From Alcanivorax profundi (GTDB lineage Bacteria > Pseudomonadota > Gammaproteobacteria > Pseudomonadales > Alcanivoracaceae): a stretch of DNA of 64,000 nt. The translations under genes and the position numbers were made by a program. The notes under the pieces are model-generated. The model did not search any database, was not told the origin of the DNA, and was given only the letters and a program-made list of their open reading frames with translations. This document shows, piece after piece, positions 36,763-45,638 of the stretch. The number at the start of each line of letters is the position of its first letter. Position 1 is the first letter of the stretch. The DNA is taken from contig NZ_QYYA01000001.1 in the NCBI RefSeq assembly GCF_003597125.1, positions 806,001 to 870,000 on the forward strand, given 5' to 3'.

Positions 36763-37538
36763 TGTCGATGAGTGTCTGGTAACGAGGAGGGGGCGACATG
36801 CCCGTGATGGGGAGAATCCAAGTGGTGATGTGCATGATCATGCCCGCTGGAACTCATCCACCATGCCATCAGGAAGAAGGAGCCAGAGAGCAATAGCGCC
36901 ATTGCTATCGACACTTTCCGCGCACGGGGCCCTCTCAACAGGGTCAACCGGGATGCCACAATGCCAGTTGCCGCCACGGGAACAACAGTGACAGAGCCAA
37001 ATGCCGCCATCACCAGCCCCCCGCTGGTGGCGGTTCCAGAGGTGGCGGCCAGTGCCAATGCGGCGTAAACAAGCCCGCAAGGTAACAAACCCCACACCAT
37101 CCCCAACAGCCAGGCCTTGTGAATCCGGTCGATGGGCATAAAGATCCTTGTCAAAGGCTGAATGCGGCGCCAAAGAGACTTCCCCGCTTGCTCCAGCCCC
37201 ATCAGCAACCCTCCCTTGCCCGCAAGATGCAAGGCAAGAAACAGCATCAATACACCGGCCAGCGCCAATCCCACCGTCATGGCCGGAGCCGGTAACGCGT
37301 CCAGCAATTCGCCACCCAGTGCTCCTGCGGTCACGCCTAATAAAACATAGGTCGCGAGTCGCCCAAGGCCGAACAGCAACTGCCAACCCCAAAGCCTTAG
37401 CCCGGTACGGCGTTGTTCTGGCACCGCAAAGGTCAGCGCGCCACTGATTCCCCCGCACATGCCCACACAGTGGCCAGCACCTCCTGCACCAATCAATATT
37501 GACGCGAGGATGAGTCCGGGTAAGGTTTCATTGATCAT
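36759..37538 (-). CDS. TauE/SafE-like membrane protein with His-rich tail
   Basis: A 259-residue membrane protein of about six helices with the opening GAGGAGHCVGMCGGISGAL, which marks the UreH-type branch of the sulfite exporter TauE/SafE group. The C-terminus is His-rich (GHDHAHHHLDSPHHGH). The start (37538) overlaps ccoS by 11 bases. In Pseudomonas an orthologous gene sits in the same place between ccoS and hemN. Given the neighbours and the His tail, a role in copper or metal delivery to cbb3 oxidase is a reasonable inference, and sulfite export is not supported here. Confidence 0.85.
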   Translation of the reverse strand: MINETLPGLILASILIGAGGAGHCVGMCGGISGALTFAVPEQRRTGLRLWGWQLLFGLGRLATYVLLGVTAGALGGELLDALPAPAMTVGLALAGVLMLFLALHLAGKGGLLMGLEQAGKSLWRRIQPLTRIFMPIDRIHKAWLLGMVWGLLPCGLVYAALALAATSGTATSGGLVMAAFGSVTVVPVAATGIVASRLTLLRGPRARKVSIAMALLLSGSFFLMAWWMSSSGHDHAHHHLDSPHHGHVAPSSLPDTHRH

Positions 37539-37725
37539 TGGCGTTCGGTTCCTTTCCGCGATCGTGGCGGGAAGTTTTACGCTGGGCACGATCGTCGAAC
37601 ACCACGCGCCAGGAAGCGTTATCCAGATCCTCAAATTGATCCTTGCGAAGCGCCCAGAACAAGGCCGCAATAGCGCCCGCCAGGAAAAGCAGGGCGAGGG
37701 GAATCAGCAAAATCACAATTTCCAT
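37528..37725 (-). CDS. ccoS: cbb3 oxidase maturation protein CcoS
   Basis: A 65-residue protein with one N-terminal helix (MEIVILLIPLALLFLAGAI) followed by the family motif ALFWALRKDQFEDLDN. The start at 37725 gives the usual opening of CcoS; a longer frame would run into ccoI. It is required in other species for insertion of haem and copper into the cbb3 oxidase. It overlaps ccoI by 13 bases. Confidence 0.93.
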   Translation of the reverse strand: MEIVILLIPLALLFLAGAIAALFWALRKDQFEDLDNASWRVVFDDRAQRKTSRHDRGKEPNANDQ

Positions 37726-40070
37726 CGTGCCATCCTTGTTGCATTCAACGTCACCAGCAGCGAGCTGGCAGACATACCAATCGCTGCCGCCCACGGTGGA
37801 ATCCAGCCTGCTACAGCAAAGGGAACCGCAAGCAAGTTATAAAGAAAAGCCCAGCCCAGGTTTTGCCAAATCCGATGCCGGCAGGCCGATGCAAGTGGTG
37901 CAAGGCGGGGAAGTGCTCGCAATGAATCGTTCAGCAGAAAAATACCGGCAGCCCGCTGAGCCAGGCTGGTGGCATTTCCGGTTGCCACAGACACGCTCGC
38001 AGCCAACATGGCTCCGGCATCATTGATACCATCACCCACCATTAATTGGCGCTGGTTTTGCTCCAACAAGGCTATCCATTCCTGTTTGCTCTGCGGGGTT
38101 TGATCTGCACGCCATTCCTGTAACGGAAGGTGGGCGGCAACCTTTCCTGCGGCAACGGCGTTATCGCCGGTCGCCATTCGCACCACCATACCTTGCGCTA
38201 CAAGATCCTGAAGGACGCCTTCGGCCTCGCTGCGCAGGTTATCAGCCAGAGATAGCACCATGCGCAGCTCATCGTCCTGGTAAAGTCCGAGACAAGTGGC
38301 GCCATCCCTTGCCTGTTCAGGCAAGCCGGTGATTCGCCACCGACTCTCTCCCCGGAAGCCAGTGACACCGCATTGATCCGCCTCAATCTCGATAACCTCA
38401 GGGTCTCGATAGCGTTGTTGAAACGGCGCAGCCAGGGGGTGAGGGTTTTGCCACTCCAGGGCAGAAGCAATCGCCATGAGTTGCGGCTCGCTGAAGTCAT
38501 CCGTAACACATTTGCTGGAAATGAGCTGGAATTGCCCGGCGGTTAAGGTGCCGGTTTTGTCGAAAATAACCCCGCCAATCTCCGGCAGAGAGAGAAACTG
38601 ACGTGGCGATGCGATCAGGACACCTTGCTGCAAGGCACTGCCCAAAGTGGCCGTTACGGTCAACGGAACCGCCAGAGCAAGGGCACATGGGCAAGTTACC
38701 ACAAGCACTGCCAGTGTATATTCGAATGCCTGTGCTGGTCCGGAGGACCAGTGCCAGATAAACGTAAAGAGCGACAGACAGAGCACAGACAAGGTGAAAA
38801 GCGGTGCGACTCGTTGCCAGTCCCGGACCACACTGAGACGTTCCAGTTGTGCCCGTTCTACCTGATCACCGATTTTGGCTACCAGGCTGGAAGCGGGAGG
38901 CCCGAGCGCTTCCAGAACCACATTTCCTTCTACCAGCCTGCTGGCGGCTCGGACGGTATCACCTGCAACTCCGTCTCGGGGCAGAGACTCACCAGTAATG
39001 GCGGCTTCATCAAAAGCACCATGGCCCTGTTTTATCACTCCATCGCAGGGAACGGTCTCGCCCTGATAAAGCACCAACGACATCCCGGCGACAATCTGTC
39101 GAGTACTGATCCAGGGGTTATCGTTCCCCACATCGTATTGCCTGACAGCAAGGGGCAGGGTTTCCTCCAATGTGTGCCATGCACGGTGAACAGCCTGTCG
39201 TTGTCGCAGCTCCAACCAGCGACTGGCAAGCAGGAAGAAAACAAACATGGCCGCTGAGTCGAAATAGACATGGCTTCCCCCCATGGCCATGACGACAAGA
39301 CTGCCTGCCCACGCAAGCAGAAGGGCGAGGGCAATGGGAACATCCATTGTCAGACGTCCGCCACGCAGCCCGGAAATCGCCCCTTGGAAGAATGGCCATC
39401 CGGCATAAAAAACCACGGGTGTGGCCACGATCAGGCTGGCGATACGAAAAAGGATTTCGTAGATCGCATCACTGCCATCGAATACACCAATATAAAGTGC
39501 AGTCGAATACATCATGGCTTGCATGGCTCCCAGTCCCGCCAGAGCCAGTCGTCCGACAAGTTTTCGTTGCTCCTGCTGCTGCGCGGCTTTTTCATGGGGG
39601 GCGTTCAACAACGACACCCCATAGCCCAACCTCATTATTCGTCTGGCTGTGTCCTCAACCCGGGCTTCTCCCTCATAGTCCACACTCAGGGTCATACCTG
39701 CCAGATTAACGCTGGCATTGTGAACCCCCGTTTGATCACCCAGTGTTTTTTCAATCAACCAGCTACAGGCCGCACAAGTCAGGCCCGACAATTGCAACCG
39801 TATTTGCTGTCCAGTCGGGGTACTTCTGAGATGGGGGGCCACCAGCTCGGGGACAGAAAACAGCGCGAGGTTAAGTGCCATACGACTGTCATCAGGAATC
39901 GGAGCAGCACTTTCCCGGACGTTGTAGTAATCCTCTAGCCCCAGGCCGTAAATGGTTTCAACGGCAGCGGCGCAGCCAGGGCAGCAAACCGGTCGGGGGC
40001 CCTCCGGCGTTCGCGCCGTCACGGTACCGACTGCAGGGTTGCTGCAGTGCCAACAAGTCGTGTTGCTCAT
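37713..40070 (-). CDS. ccoI: Copper-transporting P-type ATPase CcoI (FixI)
   Basis: A 785-residue P1B-type ATPase. The N-terminus has a cysteine pair region (CWHCSNPAV, VCCPGC) typical of CcoI, followed by a heavy-metal-associated domain with SGLTCAACSWLIEK. Then come eight membrane helices with the TCPCALALAVP metal site, the phosphorylation motif DKTGTLT and the hinge MVGDGINDAGAML. In the family CcoI exports Cu(I) to the periplasm for cbb3 assembly, distinct from the detoxifying CopA at 58.9-61.2 kb. It overlaps ccoH by 4 bases and ccoS by 13. Confidence 0.96.
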   Translation of the reverse strand: MSNTTCWHCSNPAVGTVTARTPEGPRPVCCPGCAAAVETIYGLGLEDYYNVRESAAPIPDDSRMALNLALFSVPELVAPHLRSTPTGQQIRLQLSGLTCAACSWLIEKTLGDQTGVHNASVNLAGMTLSVDYEGEARVEDTARRIMRLGYGVSLLNAPHEKAAQQQEQRKLVGRLALAGLGAMQAMMYSTALYIGVFDGSDAIYEILFRIASLIVATPVVFYAGWPFFQGAISGLRGGRLTMDVPIALALLLAWAGSLVVMAMGGSHVYFDSAAMFVFFLLASRWLELRQRQAVHRAWHTLEETLPLAVRQYDVGNDNPWISTRQIVAGMSLVLYQGETVPCDGVIKQGHGAFDEAAITGESLPRDGVAGDTVRAASRLVEGNVVLEALGPPASSLVAKIGDQVERAQLERLSVVRDWQRVAPLFTLSVLCLSLFTFIWHWSSGPAQAFEYTLAVLVVTCPCALALAVPLTVTATLGSALQQGVLIASPRQFLSLPEIGGVIFDKTGTLTAGQFQLISSKCVTDDFSEPQLMAIASALEWQNPHPLAAPFQQRYRDPEVIEIEADQCGVTGFRGESRWRITGLPEQARDGATCLGLYQDDELRMVLSLADNLRSEAEGVLQDLVAQGMVVRMATGDNAVAAGKVAAHLPLQEWRADQTPQSKQEWIALLEQNQRQLMVGDGINDAGAMLAASVSVATGNATSLAQRAAGIFLLNDSLRALPRLAPLASACRHRIWQNLGWAFLYNLLAVPFAVAGWIPPWAAAIGMSASSLLVTLNATRMARWKL

Positions 40071-40585
40071 GTAGCGGGCACGTGCCCCAGCTGTAGATCC
40101 CCATCACCAGTCATCACGGTTTGGTAAAGCCGCCAGTGACCTCCCGCTGCGGTGACAGTCACTTTGCGTCGGCCATCCACCGGCAAGGTTCCATCCGCAC
40201 GGTAATGGTGACTGTCAAGCTGGAACAGCTCTATGGTCACGTCCCTTTCTGCAAGAGTCGGATGGCGCAGGGTTACGGTAATGGTTTCGGGCAAGGGGAT
40301 CGCGGTGCGGCTGAGAAGGCGCGCCTGAATGCCTGCTCCCACCTGGGATAGCTCCAGGCCAATACCAAGGCGGGCAGCAAGTTGTTCCTGCTCCATCGAG
40401 CGATTGATACCTCTACCTTCCTTGTACCATTCGTCCACTACCGGGGAGTCGGCATTCACAATGGCGATATAAAGAGTTACCAGACCCGCCACCACCGCAG
40501 AGGCCGGCAACAACATGGCAAGCCAAAGATAGGGATGGCGGTACCAGGGTTTCTCATCGCCGTGGGGCAATGAATCGTGACTCAT
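40067..40585 (-). CDS. ccoH: cbb3 oxidase assembly protein CcoH (FixH)
   Basis: The start at 40585 has GGAG nine bases upstream; an alternative ATG at 40609 lies deeper in ccoG. The 172-residue protein has one helix (about 19-42; LWLAMLLPASAVVAGLVTLY) and the FixH periplasmic domain beginning VVDEWYKEGRGIN, a conserved motif. CcoH binds and stabilises the assembling oxidase. It overlaps ccoG by 32 bases and ccoI by 4. Confidence 0.93.
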   Translation of the reverse strand: MSHDSLPHGDEKPWYRHPYLWLAMLLPASAVVAGLVTLYIAIVNADSPVVDEWYKEGRGINRSMEQEQLAARLGIGLELSQVGAGIQARLLSRTAIPLPETITVTLRHPTLAERDVTIELFQLDSHHYRADGTLPVDGRRKVTVTAAGGHWRLYQTVMTGDGDLQLGHVPAT

Positions 40586-41963
40586 GACGGTTCTCCACGT
40601 TCGGGTCATCCAGCGATCTGACGGTGAACCAGATCGTGGAAGAGGTCATTTCAACTTCATAGGGATCATAGCTGACGGTCACCGGGAGGGTCAGAGTCTG
40701 GCCGCCCTGCAGGGTAAATTCAGTACGATTCTCCATGCTTAAACCCGCTGGACCTTCAAGCTCCAGTTCATAACGCTGGGGGGTCTGGCTCTTGTTGAGA
40801 ATTTCCATGCGGTAAATATTCTCGATCATCCCTGAGCTGGTGGTTCGATAAAGTTGATTACGGTCGCGTAACACATCGACTTGCAAGGGGACCCGGTTGT
40901 AAAGACTGACCATAAACAACGTCGACATCACCAGCAGGGCAGCCCCGTATGCCAGCAGGCGAGGGCGCAGAATATGAGAGGGCTTGCCATTAAGGGCATT
41001 ATCTGTGGTGTACCGGATGAGACCACGAGGCTTGCGAATGTGGTCCATCACATCGTCGCAGGCATCAATGCAGGCCGCACATGTAATGCACTCATATTGC
41101 AGACCGTCACGAATGTCGATTCCAGTGGGGCAGACCTGCACACACATTCCGCAATCAATGCAATCACCGGGAGCATCGGGATTCTCCGATTGCTTCTTTT
41201 TGGCCCCGCGTCCTCGAGGCTCGCCTCTCCCCTCATCGTAAGAAACGATCAATGTGTCGTCGTCGAACATCACACTCTGGAAGCGCGCATAGGGACACAT
41301 GTAGAGACACACCTGCTCACGCATGAAGCCAGCATTGCCATAGGTCGCTACCGTGAAGAACGCCACCCAGAACAGCTCCCAGCCCCCCCATCCCAGAGAA
41401 AGAATGCGCAGGGAAAGGTCTGTGATCGGCGAAAAGTACCCTACAAACGTCAAGCCGGTCAGGAATGCCAGAATCAGCCAAAGAATATGCTTGCTTGTTC
41501 GACGGACGATCTTGCTGATCGTCCACGGGGCATGGTCCATTTTTATCCGGCTATGCCGATCGCCTTCACACCAGTGTTCGATCCATTGGAAAAACCGGGT
41601 CCAGGTCGTTTGTGGACACACGTAACCGCAATACACCCGGCCCGCCAGGACGGTAAAAAAGAACAGGGCAAATGCGGCAATAATCAACGTCCACGAAAGG
41701 AACAGAAAATCCTGTGGCCAGAACGTCCAGCCAAAAATCCTGAACTGGCGCCCCGGCAGATCAAACAACACTGCTTGCTGGCCATCCCAGCGCACCCAGG
41801 GCAGGAACAGATACAGGCCCATGGTGCCAAGAATAGTGGCATTGCGAATAGCCTGGAAACGTCCCTTGGTGGCTTTTACCTGAATACGCTCGCGTTTGCT
41901 GTACAGGCTCACAGCCCCGTCACTATTGGCGTCGTGAATCGGAATACGTTGCGGATCGGACAT
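40554..41963 (-). CDS. ccoG: cbb3 oxidase accessory ferredoxin-like protein CcoG (FixG/RdxA)
   Basis: The 469-residue protein is read from ATG 41963, with GGAGG 9-13 bases upstream. Five or so membrane helices surround a polyferredoxin region with CIDCGMCVQVCPTGIDI and CITCAACIDACD, two [4Fe-4S] sets, and a periplasmic immunoglobulin-like C-terminal domain. CcoG has been shown elsewhere to act as a Cu(II) reductase in cbb3 biogenesis. It begins 109 bases after ccoP and is probably in the same transcript; no terminator was seen. Confidence 0.95.
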   Translation of the reverse strand: MSDPQRIPIHDANSDGAVSLYSKRERIQVKATKGRFQAIRNATILGTMGLYLFLPWVRWDGQQAVLFDLPGRQFRIFGWTFWPQDFLFLSWTLIIAAFALFFFTVLAGRVYCGYVCPQTTWTRFFQWIEHWCEGDRHSRIKMDHAPWTISKIVRRTSKHILWLILAFLTGLTFVGYFSPITDLSLRILSLGWGGWELFWVAFFTVATYGNAGFMREQVCLYMCPYARFQSVMFDDDTLIVSYDEGRGEPRGRGAKKKQSENPDAPGDCIDCGMCVQVCPTGIDIRDGLQYECITCAACIDACDDVMDHIRKPRGLIRYTTDNALNGKPSHILRPRLLAYGAALLVMSTLFMVSLYNRVPLQVDVLRDRNQLYRTTSSGMIENIYRMEILNKSQTPQRYELELEGPAGLSMENRTEFTLQGGQTLTLPVTVSYDPYEVEMTSSTIWFTVRSLDDPNVENRHESRFIAPRR

Positions 41964-42071
41964 GGCTGACCTCCACCCATGGAGATGTGGCTGTGTGAAT
42001 TCCATTCTGACGCAGCCCAGCGACGCTGGCACTGCGACAGATTGTCCAAGTAGAGACCCAAGGGCCTTACA

Positions 42072-43001
42072 TCACGGCGAGGGGAGGCCTTTCGTGTCCG
42101 GCTTATGAGAAAGGCTATAAACGTAGGCACTGATCACATGAATGCGCTCTTTGGTCAGCAGGTTTTCATGAGCTGGCATATGCCCGCTACGGCCATTCCT
42201 GATTGTGTACTCAATATCTTCGAGGCGAGGCCCATAAAGCCAGCTGGCATCGGTCAGGTTGGGCGCACCCAGCATCTGGTTGCCGGAGCCATCCGGGCCG
42301 TGGCAGGCTGCACACATCACGAACTTCGGCTTTGCCCGTTCAATAGCGGCAGCGTTGCTACCCTTGTTTGCGACATCGGGTCGACTAAGGCTCTGAACAT
42401 AGATTGCCATGTCTCGAACTGCGTCATCGGTATTGCCGATGGCGGCGGCCATCGGTGGCATCATGCCCTGACGTCCAGCCGTAATTGTGGTAACAATCTG
42501 CTCTGCTGAGCCACCATAAAGCCACACATCGTCTGCCAGGTTCGGGTAACCTTTGGCGCCCCGAGCATCCGACCCATGACAGATGGCACAATTGTTGGCA
42601 AACAGACGCCCCCCCACAGCAAGTGCCTCGGGGTAGTTGATCAGTTCTTCAATCGGAACCTGCGCGTACTGTTCGAACAAGGGGCCAGTCTGGCGTTCAA
42701 CCAATGCCACTTCGCTATCGTACTGGCTGGCACTGGTCCAACCCAGCATCCCTTCAAACTTACCCAGCCCCGGGTACAGGGCAAGGTACACACACGCAAA
42801 GATCAGCGTGCCGATGAACAGTCCCAGCCACCAGCGTGGCAGGGGGGAGTTCCGCTCTACAATGCCATCAAAAGAATGCCCGGTGGTTTCCTTTGCCGCT
42901 TCTTCTGCAGAAATCGAGTTGTTCCAGAGCAACAACCCCGCACACCCCAGCAGGTTGATGGCAACAATGACAATAATGAACCAGCTCCAAAAATTGCTCA
43001 T
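42072..43001 (-). CDS. ccoP: cbb3 cytochrome oxidase subunit III (di-haem CcoP)
   Basis: A 309-residue protein with an N-terminal helix (WSWFIIVIVAINLLGCAGLL), a second hydrophobic segment (about 57-75) and two cytochrome c domains. Haem sites are CAICH (in CAICHGSDARGAKGYPN) and CAACH (in CAACHGPDGSGNQMLG), with Met ligands MMPPM and GHMPAH. It shuttles electrons from soluble cytochrome c to CcoO. The start overlaps ccoQ (ATGA). Confidence 0.96.
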   Translation of the reverse strand: MSNFWSWFIIVIVAINLLGCAGLLLWNNSISAEEAAKETTGHSFDGIVERNSPLPRWWLGLFIGTLIFACVYLALYPGLGKFEGMLGWTSASQYDSEVALVERQTGPLFEQYAQVPIEELINYPEALAVGGRLFANNCAICHGSDARGAKGYPNLADDVWLYGGSAEQIVTTITAGRQGMMPPMAAAIGNTDDAVRDMAIYVQSLSRPDVANKGSNAAAIERAKPKFVMCAACHGPDGSGNQMLGAPNLTDASWLYGPRLEDIEYTIRNGRSGHMPAHENLLTKERIHVISAYVYSLSHKPDTKGLPSP

Positions 43002-43150
43002 TGGTCATCCCCCTTCCGTTGACGCTCTGCATCGAGCGCAATATGAGCGAGCTTTTCGTAATCCTGTTTGCGGCTGGGGCGATAGACCCAGAAGGTCATT
43101 GCCATGAAGGCCACAAAGAAGACCAGCGTAAACAAGGCGTGATAGCTCAT
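42998..43150 (-). CDS. ccoQ: cbb3 oxidase small subunit CcoQ
   Basis: A 50-residue protein found by reading between ccoO and ccoP. It starts MSYHALFTLVFFVAFM with a single membrane helix, then WVYRPSRKQDYEKLAHIALD, and ends DDQ. Size, topology and position are those of CcoQ, which stabilises the complex in oxygen. Both ends use ATGA overlaps (with ccoO and ccoP), which fixes start and stop. Confidence 0.9.
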   Translation of the reverse strand: MSYHALFTLVFFVAFMAMTFWVYRPSRKQDYEKLAHIALDAERQRKGDDQ

Positions 43151-43785
43151 GGATTGATCTCCTTGCGCTCGCGACCAAGGGAGAGCAAATAGGCCACAAG
43201 CGCATCTTCCTCACTTGCCTCGGACCATTCGCCGTTCTGGAACTTTTCTACCTGCTCTGCAATACCTTCATCGGTATAGGGAACCCCAAAGGTATCTTTG
43301 AACAGCCGCAACTTGCGCTCAGTATGGCGCCAGTCCACGGGAGTGGTTTCCAGCCAGGGGTAGGCCGGCATATTGGATTCCGGGACGACCTGCCGAGGAT
43401 CGCGCAAATGCTCACGATGCCACTGCTCTGTAATCGGCCGGATGCCGACCCGGGCAAGATCGGGCCCGGTGCGCTTGGAACCCCACAGGAAGGGGTGCTC
43501 CCAAACGTCTTCCCCGGCCACGGAGTAGGGTCCAAATCGCTCAGTTTCAGCCCGCAACGGCCGTACCATCTGGGTATGGCATACGTGGCAACCTTCACGG
43601 ATATAAATATCACGACCTTCCATTTCCAGTGCGGTGTAGGGCTCCAGCGTTTCCAACGGCTCAGTCGTTGCTTTCTGCCAAAACAGAGGAACAATTTCTG
43701 CCAGCCCACCGAAACTCACGGCAATCAGGGTGAGCACGATCATCAGGCCAACATTCTTTTCTACTACTTCATGTGCATTGGACAT
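43147..43785 (-). CDS. ccoO: cbb3 cytochrome oxidase subunit II (CcoO)
   Basis: A 212-residue membrane-anchored mono-haem cytochrome c. The N-terminal helix is GLMIVLTLIAVSFGGLAEIV, the haem site is CHVCH (EGCHVCHTQMVRPL) and the Met ligand region is SNMPAYPWL. It is the obligate partner of CcoN. The ATG follows GGAGAG. It starts 11 bases after ccoN and overlaps ccoQ by 4. Confidence 0.97.
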   Translation of the reverse strand: MSNAHEVVEKNVGLMIVLTLIAVSFGGLAEIVPLFWQKATTEPLETLEPYTALEMEGRDIYIREGCHVCHTQMVRPLRAETERFGPYSVAGEDVWEHPFLWGSKRTGPDLARVGIRPITEQWHREHLRDPRQVVPESNMPAYPWLETTPVDWRHTERKLRLFKDTFGVPYTDEGIAEQVEKFQNGEWSEASEEDALVAYLLSLGRERKEINP

Positions 43786-43796
43786 GACGGCTCTCC

Positions 43797-45227
43797 TCAG
43801 GCGGTCTGCAAGACATTGTCGGCGCCGTGGGTGTCACGTTCGCCGCGCAGGGTTTTGTAGACGTTGACGGCCATCAGGATCATGCCCGCCAGGAAGATGA
43901 CACCGCCAAGAAGGCGAATCACGTAGAAAGGCTGACGCTCTACCAGCTCTTGAACAAAGTTGAACGTCAGGGTGCCGTCGGTGTTCACCGCTCGCCACAT
44001 CAGTCCCTGCATAATCCCGGAGACCCACATCGACGCGATGTAAAGCACAGTACCAATGGTGCTTAACCAGAAATGGGCATTAATCCAGGCAATCGAATAC
44101 ATCTGCTTACGACCAAAGAGCCGGGGCACCATCACGTAGGTTGCTCCAATGGTGATCATGGCAACCCATCCCAGTGCGCCGGAATGCACGTGACCAATGG
44201 TCCAGTCGGTGTTGTGGCTGAGTGCATTGACCGTTTTGATGGACATCATTGGCCCTTCAAAAGTGCTCATGCCGTAGAACGACAGCGCGACAATCATGAA
44301 GCGGATGATCGGGTCGGTACGCAGTTTGTGCCAGGCACCAGAGAGGGTCATCATGCCGTTGATCATGCCCCCCCAGCTGGGCGCCAGCAGCACGATGGAA
44401 AACACCATGCCCACAGACTGCGCCCAATCGGGTAGTGAAGAGTAGTGCAGATGATGAGGCCCTGCCCACATGTACACCGCAATCAGGGCCCAAAAGTGGA
44501 CGATGGAGAGGCGATAGGAATAAACGGGACGCTGTGCCTGCACTGGAATGTAGTAGTACATCATGCCCAGGAAGCCTGCAGTCAGGAAAAAGCCCACCGC
44601 ATTGTGGCCATACCACCACTGCACCATGGCATCGATGGTGCCCGCGTAGACCGAATAGGATTTCCAGGCGGAGACCGGGATCTCAAGGTTGTTGACCACG
44701 TGTAACAGGGCGATCGCAATGATAAAGGCGCCATAGAACCAGTTGGCTACGTAGATATGAGCCTGCTTGCGTTTCGCAATAGTGCCGAAGAAGACAATGG
44801 CATAGGACACCCAGACCAGCGTAATCAGGATATCGATAGGCCATTCCAGTTCGGCATACTCCTTCGCACTGGTGTAACCCAGCGGCAGGGTGATTGCGGC
44901 GGCGACAATCACTACCTGCCAGCCCCAGAAGGTAAAGGCGGCAAGTTTGGGGAAGGCCAACACAGCGTTACAGGTCCGCTGTACCACATAGTATGAGGTG
45001 CCAATCAGGGCTGAGCCCCCAAAGGCAAAAATCACGGCGTTGGTGTGCAATGGGCGAAGACGGCCAAAACTCAGCCAGGGGATGTTGAAGTTGAGTGCCG
45101 GCCAGGCAAGCTGCGCGGCGATGATGACCCCCACCAGCATGCCCACAATGCCCCAAACGACTGACATGATGGTGAATTGCTGTACAACTTTATAGTTGTA
45201 GGGCGGCGAAGCAACGGCGTTTTCCAT
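43797..45227 (-). CDS. ccoN: cbb3 cytochrome oxidase catalytic subunit CcoN
   Basis: A 476-residue haem-copper oxidase subunit I with about 12 membrane helices. Ligand regions are visible: [16 protein letters not shown] (low-spin haem His), [13 protein letters not shown] (CuB His near the catalytic Tyr), [14 protein letters not shown] (the two other CuB His) and [11 protein letters not shown] (haem ligands). It is the high-affinity terminal oxidase used at low oxygen. It is the first gene of the cco operon, with AAGGAAA upstream and an FNR-type promoter. Confidence 0.98.
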   Translation of the reverse strand: MENAVASPPYNYKVVQQFTIMSVVWGIVGMLVGVIIAAQLAWPALNFNIPWLSFGRLRPLHTNAVIFAFGGSALIGTSYYVVQRTCNAVLAFPKLAAFTFWGWQVVIVAAAITLPLGYTSAKEYAELEWPIDILITLVWVSYAIVFFGTIAKRKQAHIYVANWFYGAFIIAIALLHVVNNLEIPVSAWKSYSVYAGTIDAMVQWWYGHNAVGFFLTAGFLGMMYYYIPVQAQRPVYSYRLSIVHFWALIAVYMWAGPHHLHYSSLPDWAQSVGMVFSIVLLAPSWGGMINGMMTLSGAWHKLRTDPIIRFMIVALSFYGMSTFEGPMMSIKTVNALSHNTDWTIGHVHSGALGWVAMITIGATYVMVPRLFGRKQMYSIAWINAHFWLSTIGTVLYIASMWVSGIMQGLMWRAVNTDGTLTFNFVQELVERQPFYVIRLLGGVIFLAGMILMAVNVYKTLRGERDTHGADNVLQTA

Positions 45228-45257
45228 GTGCGTTTCCTTCCGGTTTGTGCGCTGGCA

Positions 45258-45299
45258 AATCTAGCAGGCGTGAACGCGTCCCTTTTTGATGTAGATCAA
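45258..45299 (-). promoter_or_regulatory. Perfect FNR/Anr box and -10 of the ccoNOQP operon
   Basis: TTGATGTAGATCAA (45286-45299) is a full match to the FNR consensus. On the minus strand a TGC-extended -10, TAGATT (45263-45258), is centred 32 bases from the box centre, as in a class II promoter with the activator at -41.5. The start codon is 31 bases beyond the -10. Confidence 0.92.
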
Positions 45300-45601
45300 G
45301 CCGCGGTGACGACTGCTCAGGCTTTGAACTATTTGATCCGGGCAGAGCAGTACCCTTACAAGTCATCCGGGCATATAACTATACTATTTGGTTCTAAGCG
45401 TTAAGGCGAGGCCCACTCGGCGGCATCCGTGTGGACAAATTGTCCATGCCACCCATTGATCTTTGCCCGTCACGGAACTTGGCCGCACACTCTTTGTGGT
45501 CAATTTATAAACAAAGGTCAACCCGGCAATGCGACCCAGTCGCAAAGTTGTGACGGAACAACAGGCACGCAGCCTTAAAGCGGATGGCTGGACGAGAAGA
45601 C
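45300..45601. other. Gap between cco promoter and RND gene end, with a palindrome
   Basis: About 300 bases without a credible gene. It contains TGGACAA-A-TTGTCCA (45432-45446), a perfect 7-base-arm palindrome with a single central base, and two GGTCAA repeats 18 bases apart (about 45490-45515). The role of either is unknown; they could be operator sites. Confidence 0.4.
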
Positions 45602-45620
45602 GCCCCCGCATGGCAGGGGC
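45602..45620 (-). terminator. Possible terminator after RND pump gene
   Basis: On the minus strand GCCCCTGC-CAT-GCGGGGGC forms an 8-bp stem (one U-G pair), followed by GTCTTCTCG, a poor T-tract. It lies 18 bases after the RND stop. Confidence 0.35.
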
Positions 45621-45638
45621 AGAGAAGTGGCCAGGGAG

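Noticed and set aside
40881-41969. 362-codon plus-strand frame opposite ccoG
   Set aside because: It is antisense to the conserved ferredoxin protein and has no start context.
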